NCBI GenBank assembly: GCA_030280995.1
Contig: JASXTE010000013.1
Location: 17,099,001-17,163,000 of the forward strand
Direction of reading: 5' to 3'
DNA from: Hemileia vastatrix
Taxonomy: Eukaryota; Basidiomycota; Pucciniomycetes; Pucciniales; Zaghouaniaceae
Length of the DNA: 64,000 nucleotides
Shown: positions 57,117 to 64,000 of the stretch, piece by piece
How positions within the stretch are numbered: position 1 is the stretch's first letter
Layout of the letters: the number at the start of each line of letters is the position of its first letter
Translations under genes and position numbers: made by a program
The notes under the pieces: generated by a model
The model's database searches: none
The model's input: the letters and a program-made list of their open reading frames with translations, nothing else
Told to the model about the DNA's origin: nothing

Positions 57117-59543
57117 ATGTCTAGTATACAAAATCCTACACCTCCACTTTGTATGTATATCATGTTCCTCTCTCTTAATTTATATATTTCACTTATGGTC
57201 TATATCTTTTTTTTTCAAAAATTTGATTTTCCAGCACCCAAATGTGTTTCATCCCACTCTCTGATTGATACTCGCTTTGAAGCTTTTGAGCTTGCACCAT
57301 GTCTGCCACATGGCATGGCACCTAACCCTCCTGTACTTAGCAATGAGAGGCAGGAAATAACAAGAGTTCAGTATCGCAATTTACTTGAATTGGCTAGAGA
57401 TAAAACAGAAGAGCTTGTCAAGATCCTTAACAATAATCCTTCTCCTTCATATTTATCTAACCCTTGTAATGACTTACTCCAATATGTGAAAAGCCTTGAA
57501 AAATGTATGTTCATCACCTTTTTTGTCTCCTTTTAAATTAGTAGATAAGATTATTAATATTTTTTTTCTTCATATATATTTGTAGCTTATGAGGAGGGTA
57601 TGATTCCTCCTGATGAAGTCATTGTCATTAGGGATGATGATGAGACAGATGAACCATCAGCTTCAACTCATGCTTCAACTTCTAAGGAAAATCTTGAAAC
57701 ACCTGTTATCCGCTCCAAGAAAAAGAGATTATCCCAAGGCTCCTCTTTTGTTCGACGTATTAAACCGGCTTCTGCTAATGAATTTTCTGATGTATCAAAT
57801 AATAAATCTCAAAAAAAAAGCAAAGGTTTTGATAATGAGTATATTCTTGTTTCCTTTTTTTTATTGTTATTCTTTTATCTTTAAAATTCAACCATATATG
57901 TCTTTTATTGCTTACATATTGTACTTTTTATCTTTCTTTTGATATTTTGTACCAGAAACTCACCTGCTGTAGATTGTTCCATCCATAAACGCCCTCTCGC
58001 TGATGAAGATGATGAAAAGAGCAATGAAAATAGCGATGATCAACTGTCAGAATATGAAGCTATGCTTGTTCATCAAAAAAAGCAAAGTTTAAAATCTTCT
58101 TCAAGACATGTTGATATGTTTGATAAAGATGATGATTCAAACAGCTCATCACCAAATTCCTTCATTTCTAAGAAGCAATACCCATCACCTCCTAAATTAC
58201 CTACTTTGACCTCTTTGGAAGCTTCTCTACCAATGAAATCAACTCCAATCAAGATATCAAAAAAACCTCTAACTTATTCACCCTCAGTTCTAAAAGAATC
58301 TGATTTGCAGGAGGAATTCTGTAAAATTCATAATTTTTATAAAGGTAGAATCAGCATGGCAAAGGTCCTCAGGTTGTGGTTGGAAGTTGTTACTCTCCTC
58401 AAATTACGCTCTTCTACTTCTTCCCAAGAGCCCATGTCAAATATTCCAATGTTTACTTTTCATTGGGAAAAATCTTGTGGAGAAGATTGGCTTTCAAAAC
58501 TTACTGAGTTATGTAAGTTACCATAATTTTTAGTCTTGACTTTTGTTCTTTTACTTATTTTTTTTTTCCTTTTGTAGCAAATATTTTTTTAGAGATTGAT
58601 AGCTCACAGCTATGGGTACTCGATAATATTGATTTCAAAAAAATGGAAGATTTATGTGATCCTGATGGTTTAAATACTGAAATTCTTTCCTCAACAAAGA
58701 AAACGGATCACCCTGAATCCAATCTTATCCGAATGCTCATGAGATTAATGATCCCAAGTGACCACTTCCATTCTTCATGGGTATCTCTTATATCATCTTC
58801 ACTTTATCTGACCGCACATGAATTCAGCCAGCTTCCATCACATCAAAACATTAACTCAGATTTTCCAATTGAACGTGGTCTTCAGCTTCTAGCTCACCTT
58901 TCAAATCTGAAGAGTCCGATTTCTGATGGCTTAGAAGTTGGTCCCACTGCACTTCAAACCCCTGATATATCAATGTCAACTCTTCTTCAAATCAGCAATA
59001 TTATCATTGATATAATTATGTCAATTATCATTCTTAAATCAAAATATTGTGCTGCAACAATATCAAGTGGCAAGACTAGTGAAGCTCAACAATCAAGTGA
59101 GAAAAACGAAAATACTGAACTGACTATAATGAGAGAGAAACAAAAGGCTGCACTAAACAAAATAAATTCTGAATACTCCCACCACCGATATCAATCTTTC
59201 ACATTCTATATAATTGATGGTGTCCGTGGTTTATTTCTGAGCTCTCAAGATCATAGATTGGCTTCAGCAGCTGATTGCTTGGAGGTAATATCAGAAGTTA
59301 AGTTTCTTAATTTACATGAAAAAAAATCATTTGATGGAAGAAATAATTTGGAAAAATTTAAATAACTATATTTTAACATTAATAAAATCTTTTATAGGCA
59401 AGTGTGATCCATTTCCTTTAAAATTTGATACCCCAAGTCCTCCGGGAATTGCTAGGGCTATTTCTGCAGATTTTCTTAATCACTGGAGCTCCATTCAGCC
59501 AGTATCACCTTTTTTTGCTAAACATAGCCTTTCAATAAATTAA
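57117..59543 (+). CDS. Intact six-exon gene of unknown function, 653 residues
   Basis: Exons 57,117-57,150; 57,235-57,504; 57,586-57,838; 57,956-58,512; 58,578-59,284; 59,403-59,543, all with GT-AG introns of 65-118 bp, give 654 codons with no premature stop. This is one of the few undamaged genes in the window. The N-terminal part has a helical segment (NLLELARDKTEELVKIL). The middle is acidic and Ser-rich (RDDDETDE, DEDDEKSNENSDD) with basic clusters (KKKR) that could act as nuclear signals. The C-terminal half is predicted helical, with a hydrophobic stretch (SNIIIDIIMSIIILK) and a closing Pro-rich segment (DTPSPPGIARAIS). I recognise no family. Its position next to transposon genes leaves open whether it is host or cargo. 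Confidence 0.75.
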
Positions 59544-60341
59544 TATTCCAACATTTAAATAGATAAAGTTCTGTCTATATGATATATCTTGTATAATTCA
59601 AGTTATTTCCCTTCAAATACGTCAAAAATGTGACCATCTTTGAAATTTATTAAGTAACCTTTGACATGATTTTCTAAATTAATTATTAAAAAAAATTATT
59701 GTAAGTCCAGCAATAACAAAGATTTTAAAATCTACTTATATGATTTCAAATACTTGTATTAAATTCTTAAATATTTTATTGTTTATATAAAAATATGATA
59801 ACTGCTCTAGTTTTGTTACTTTACCTTTAATATTATATAATCTATTAATTATTACAAATATTTTCGTTGATTGTAACATTTTTAATCAGAAGTAGAACAA
59901 TTTAAATAATTAAATGAGTACATTCTTAAAAAAATACAATTTAATCTATTATTGATTCAAAATTCTTTCTTCAACTCTTTATTATTAACTTTTTTATTAA
60001 TAAGCCTGTTTGACCTAAAATACTATACAGTTAATTTGGTAGCATTAAAAGCACATTTTGATGGCTAATATATTTCAAATTCATTATTATAGTTTTTTTT
60101 ATTTTAGAACCTTTGCTACAAATTTAATAAAAATGACATTTAAAGATTTCACAACTTATATATTTCCTCAAAAGTAAATCAAATTTTCTTATAATATTAT
60201 GAAAAAAAATTATTTTATTTCACAAATAAAAAAATAGATAATACTATAATTATCAAAACTGAAAATGTTACAGCTACTCCCAGTATTTATCATGTTTAAA
60301 TTTGCATTAAGTTGTGTATATATAATATAAATTTTTAATAT
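59544..60341. other. AT-rich intergenic region
   Basis: No gene, RNA or organised repeat recognised between the two convergent genes. Confidence 0.5.
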
Positions 60342-61549
60342 TTATATATCTAGATTTTTTAGATTTGTCTTAACATTAGATAAATAATACTTTGCTGATT
60401 CTATTTCTTCCTCTATTAAGTCATCTCTTTTCAAAAAAACTCTCAAAGCACTAATCAAATATTCTAACCTAAATTTTTCTTTTTTAATTTCTAAGAATTC
60501 TGAAATATCAATATCAAAAAAATTAAGCTTTTCTATAGCATGAAAAAGTCTAGTGCTGATTTGAATAGAAGAACCTATCCTAGTGAAGCCAGGAATTTCA
60601 TGACATCTTGAGGTAAAATGCCTTAGTTGATTGGCAGGCCATAATGTCACTGTTATTCCATTAGTTTCTTCAAAGTTGATTTTACTTCAAATTTCGGGAA
60701 ACATAAGTTCTCCACCTATTTGTCGTGGTTGGGTCTTATCATACTTCATATGAATGGTGTTTTTTTCTGTATCTTTAGGAAAAAATATTCCTAAAGTATA
60801 CTCACTTGCATCCTTATCGAGATGAACCTCATTAGAGAACCCATTACCATTCCCTCCAGATGTCCAAGTTAAATTACTAGCAAACGGTACACCCTCTTCT
60901 TCACTAGAAAATTTTGAAAATCCAGGAATACCAAGTTTTGCGCAAAGATTAGTTGCCTCATTGTACTTTACATATGATATTTTTTTAAAAGAATATTCAA
61001 AGTACATTGCAATCCTCTTCATTCGTTTTTTATATTCATCCGTTTTTACAATATCATCAGTGTATTCATCTGCAAGGAAAAGCATTCAAAAATTCAGTAT
61101 TTAAATTAAAAAAAGTGATACTTACGAATATGTAAAGATTTCTTTCTATCTAAAATAAAGCCACCACCAAACATTTTTCCAAAACCACCAGCTCTTTGAT
61201 GATAACCATTATTTTTAATTTCATGTTTGCAGTAAGAATGATCCTTAATGCATTGCACCGTAGCTTCTAACATATCTAGTTCTTTGAGCTCATGAATTTC
61301 AAAAGTCTGCACAAGAACATTAGGTATTAAGACACCTTTTGGTTTATAAATACTACATCCAGGAAAAAAATTGTAATAATTATTGCAATCTGTCATATTA
61401 TTTGCATAAGATCGTGCATAGAAATGTGGCTTCTTCCCGTTTGTATCCATTCCAAGAGCGTTTACAAGTTTCATTCCAGTAGCAATGTCTTTCGCCCACC
61501 TATTGTTAGAGTTCTTCCCTGGCCTTTTTTTTTTCAAATCAAAACTCAT
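60342..61549 (-). pseudogene. Tet/JBP-like 2OG-Fe(II) dioxygenase, one premature stop
   Basis: Exon 1 (from ATG at 61,549, or an upstream start at 61,603, to 61,126) and exon 2 (61,069-60,342) are joined by a 56-bp GTAAGT ... TGCAG intron. The product has an N-terminal part with Cys/His residues and GGFGKMFGGGFILDR, then the catalytic core. NEVHLDKDAS gives the HxD iron ligands (about residue 223), GGELMFPEI and INFEETNGITVTLW follow, and LRHFT supplies the likely distal His (about residue 290). This matches the layout of fungal Tet/JBP proteins, which oxidise methylated pyrimidines in DNA. TGA at 60,687 interrupts the frame between the HxD and the distal His. Such genes are expanded in basidiomycetes and often sit near transposons, as here. 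Confidence 0.72.
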
Positions 61550-61757
61550 TGATGGTTCAATCCTAAGAGAATTCAATTTTGATTTAAAATAGAAAAAAAT
61601 CAAAAATTAGAAAATAGTAACATAATTTCAATTATCAGTCAATGATACCTTTAACTTTATCATATCTTCAATATTAGAAATACAAAAGTTAGCATATCTA
61701 CATATTAGTAAATTTATATACTTTTTCTTTATTTCAAATATTAAGAAAGCGCTTCAA

Positions 61758-62172
61758 AGGTATACTTTATTAAATTATACATATAAAGAGTATAGCTTTA
61801 TCCTGTATGCATTCAGCAAGTACGAGATTCGGCTCTACACTTAATATTAATAATATAATGAAAGTATAACTCCAATACACTAGTAATATTAAAAAATTTA
61901 CGGAATTATGATATCCACATATATAAAATGAAAAATCTTGCTCTGATCAATATATTGACTTAGAAAGTTATACTTCAATAAATTATTAATTTTTAAATTG
62001 TAGCATTGTCCTGTATGCTTTCAGCAAGTATGAGACTTTGAAACAACTTAAAAATCAATAAATTAAATGTAAAGTACAAACAATCTAATTATTATTATGA
62101 AAAGCAAAACATTATCCTGTATGCTTTCAGCAAGTACGAGATGATGTTTTACTTTTCATATTAATAATATAA
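61758..62172. repeat. Three hairpins with one conserved loop and different stems
   Basis: The sequence TCCTGTATGC, A/T-TTCAGCAAGTA, C/T-GAGA occurs at about 61,801, 62,009 and 62,115. Each copy sits in the middle of its own inverted repeat: arms 61,758-61,800 with 61,826-61,873; 61,980-62,006 with 62,036-62,064; 62,090-62,114 with 62,140-62,172 (GAAAAGCAAAACATTAT against ATGATGTTTTACTTTTC). The arms of the three copies differ in sequence. Confidence 0.7.
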
Positions 62173-63295
62173 TGGTTGAGAAAGTATTAAATAAATATAG
62201 AAAAATGATAAGCAAAACATGAACTTACATTTCTATAAAATCTTCTTCCATTTGTAGCTGATTGATCAAAATTAATTATAAAGTTTATTTTATAATCACT
62301 GTTTTAAAAAATAAATGGTTAGATAAATAAATTGAACATTTTTAATAAGGAATAAAGAAAAGTAAATTGACAAACAAATAAAAAAACTTTAAGTTAACTG
62401 AAAAAAAATTATTTTATAATGAATTGAAAGGGTACAGTAAAAGATACCATAAAAATAAATTCAGAATTAGAATCATTAGATTAACTTGTCAAAAGTGTAA
62501 AAAAGTGTAACAAACCAAAATGATATGAAATGCAATAGCAAGAAAAATTTGCTTACCGGTAATCAGATAAGGTCAAGAAAATAGTACCAATAATTCAAAA
62601 TGATAAAGCAAAAATATGATTGATAATTTTTGAAAAAGGTAAGTGAGAAAGAGAAAGGAAAAATAAATTGGGTTGCAAACAGATGTATATATCATGAATT
62701 TTCACTGATCACATTTTCAAAAAAATGCAGCTCTCCAAGTCATATGATAAACTTCATCTAAATTCCAAGAATGATGTTGCCAAGGCACTGTACACAGCAT
62801 GATCATTTTTTCCTATGCATATACTAATTCCAGCTAGAATTTACTTGGCTGCATGTTGTACAGATGCACATTTGTGGAACACTGAATTTCACATCTAAAA
62901 AAAATTGACGCCACATAATTCTAGCTACCATGTTTCACGTAGCTAAAAAACATACACTCATCACATTTAAATTTACATTGCGCCAAAATTAATTCATTTT
63001 TGAATTTTTTTAAAGGAAACTATAATGTGCACCACCTATTTCTAAAATATGAACCTCCGCACCATATTAAATTGGGAGACTTTTAATTATGCAATTTTTT
63101 TGCCGTGACCTTTTTCCTGATCTTACTTGGTTCAAAATATTGAAACATGGCCAATGTTGATGAAAGAAACATTTGATTTTGTTTCTATGTGTAACAATGG
63201 AAGGCTGTTTCTTACTGGCGAAAGAGTGTTGTATATTTTATTTGAACAAATTTTTATTTTTTTATGTATTTTATTTAAAAAATTTACTTTTTATT
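62173..63295. other. AT-rich region, nothing recognised
   Basis: No gene or RNA seen. An open frame at 63,127-63,354 has no motif and runs into the hairpin cluster. Confidence 0.5.
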
Positions 63296-63883
63296 GCAGC
63301 CAGATTTATACTGGCTGCTTTTTAGAAACCTTAATTTATGACCCAAGCCTTTGAAATTGGCTTGGGTCCCTTACATTGCAATTTAGTACTTCCAGCCAGG
63401 TTTCCCCTGGCTGGAAGTGTCTCTTTCAAGCAATCGAAGTCGCTAAAAGCGACTTCGATTGCTTGCTGTAATGTTTGCCACCCTCCCAGCTAATTTACTA
63501 GGCTGGGAGGTGGCCAAAGCAGTGTGCAACGCGCGTTGCTGCTGCAAGTAACGCGCGTTGCACAATTGCTACCATATTTCATGCAGCTGATATCAAGTCA
63601 GCTGCATGAGATATGCGCAGCATGTGCAATGCGCGCTGCATGCAGCAGAAACGCGCGTTGCATGCAATGCGCATTACTTGCAGCAGCGATGCGTGTTGCA
63701 TGTGCTGCATGCAGTGCATTGCACAGCCAGTTTTTTTCTGGCTGTGCAATGCACACAGAGAAACCAAAGTCCCTGCAAGGGACTTTGGTCTCTAAAATGG
63801 AAGCGACTTTCCCTACCAGGTGCAATCTGGTGGGAAAGTGAGAGAAACGTTAGACCGAAGTTGTTTGAAAGCAACTTCGGTCT
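63296..63883. repeat. Cluster of eleven consecutive hairpins with unrelated stems
   Basis: Stems (arms): 63,296-63,303/63,311-63,318 (8 bp); 63,340-63,349/63,359-63,368 (10); 63,388-63,400/63,406-63,418 (13); 63,427-63,444/63,448-63,465 (18, loop AAA); 63,482-63,490/63,502-63,510 (9); 63,524-63,537/63,550-63,563 (14); 63,573-63,590/63,598-63,615 (18, one G-T); 63,714-63,730/63,738-63,754 (17, T7 loop); 63,763-63,774/63,778-63,789 (12); 63,806-63,819/63,827-63,839 (13, one bulge); 63,852-63,863/63,872-63,883 (12). A further, less perfect hairpin spans 63,618-63,710. The cluster is much richer in GC and CpG than its surroundings. No credible coding region. Confidence 0.88.
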
Positions 63884-64000
63884 TAAAAACATTAAAAATC
63901 ATAAAAAAAAATGAGAAATGTAAAAAAAAAAAAAAAATTAAAAATTAAAATGTGAGTATAAGAAAAAAAATAAGTGCTAGTGATACCAAAAATCCAAGCC
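63884..64000. other. A-rich tail after the hairpin cluster
   Basis: Contains runs of A, including one of about 15 at 63,920-63,937. The window ends here. Confidence 0.6.

Noticed and set aside
63296..63883. MicroRNA gene cluster
   Set aside because: Several stems (8-10 bp) are too short for typical precursors and there is no expression evidence; kept only as one possible explanation.
63524..63914. Overlapping open frames on both strands rich in Cys, Ala and His
   Set aside because: They are translations of the GCGTTGCA-type hairpin repeats, symmetric on both strands, so not evidence of a gene.

Overview
The window looks like a gene-poor, AT-rich, transposon-dense stretch of a basidiomycete fungal genome, most likely a rust-type fungus. 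The evidence is short GT-AG introns of about 50-120 bp, Ty3/gypsy LTR elements, a basidiomycete-type Tnp2 (CACTA-like) transposase, a SNF2 helicase and a Tet/JBP-like 2OG-Fe(II) dioxygenase of the kind known to be expanded in basidiomycetes. The organism assignment is inferred from gene families only.

Layout. 1-6.7 kb: a decayed, minus-oriented Ty3/gypsy element (element B) carrying a 210-bp hairpin-ended MITE. 7.0-10.0 kb: the 3' part of a different Ty3 element, a chromovirus with a chromodomain. 10.65-11.71 kb: a short TIR DNA transposon. 11.7-14.1 kb: AT-rich DNA with simple repeats. 14.1-14.95 kb: a retroelement relic. 15.0-42.97 kb: a nested block. Element C (plus strand; LTRs at about 15.0-16.1 and 41.9-43.0 kb) is interrupted by a foreign solo LTR (19,587-20,920, 4-bp duplication ACGG) and by element 1 (minus strand, 25,528-39,158, 4-bp duplication CCGG). 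Element 1 carries a solo LTR of its own family, inverted, inside its 3' LTR (26,529-27,659, 4-bp duplication ACGT). 43.8-61.6 kb: a set of spliced genes: SNF2 helicase, a convergent unknown gene, the Tnp2 transposase with a 485-residue companion, a 20-copy phased palindrome array, an intact six-exon unknown gene, and the Tet/JBP-like dioxygenase. 61.7-63.9 kb: two sets of hairpins.

The related elements B, C and 1 share an unusual plan. A Gag-protease ORF is followed by a spacer, a pol ORF, a long untranslated region packed with conserved hairpins, and then, on the opposite strand and next to the 3' LTR, one or two small spliced genes whose N-terminus fits the fungal Zn2Cys6 spacing. One of these antisense genes (41,237-41,861) is intact; in element C a second one was split by the insertion of element 1.

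The strongest candidates for undescribed biology are: (i) about fifty copies of a small hairpin followed by TAAACTG, scattered through coding and non-coding parts of the related retroelements, with coupled changes in the two stem strands; (ii) the antisense zinc-cluster genes; (iii) twenty 12-bp-core palindromes spaced alternately about 102 and 85 bp apart, whose CpGs are decaying; (iv) eleven consecutive hairpins with unrelated sequences at 63.3-63.9 kb. All intron joins, reading-frame checks and target-site duplications were read by eye; no database search was possible.
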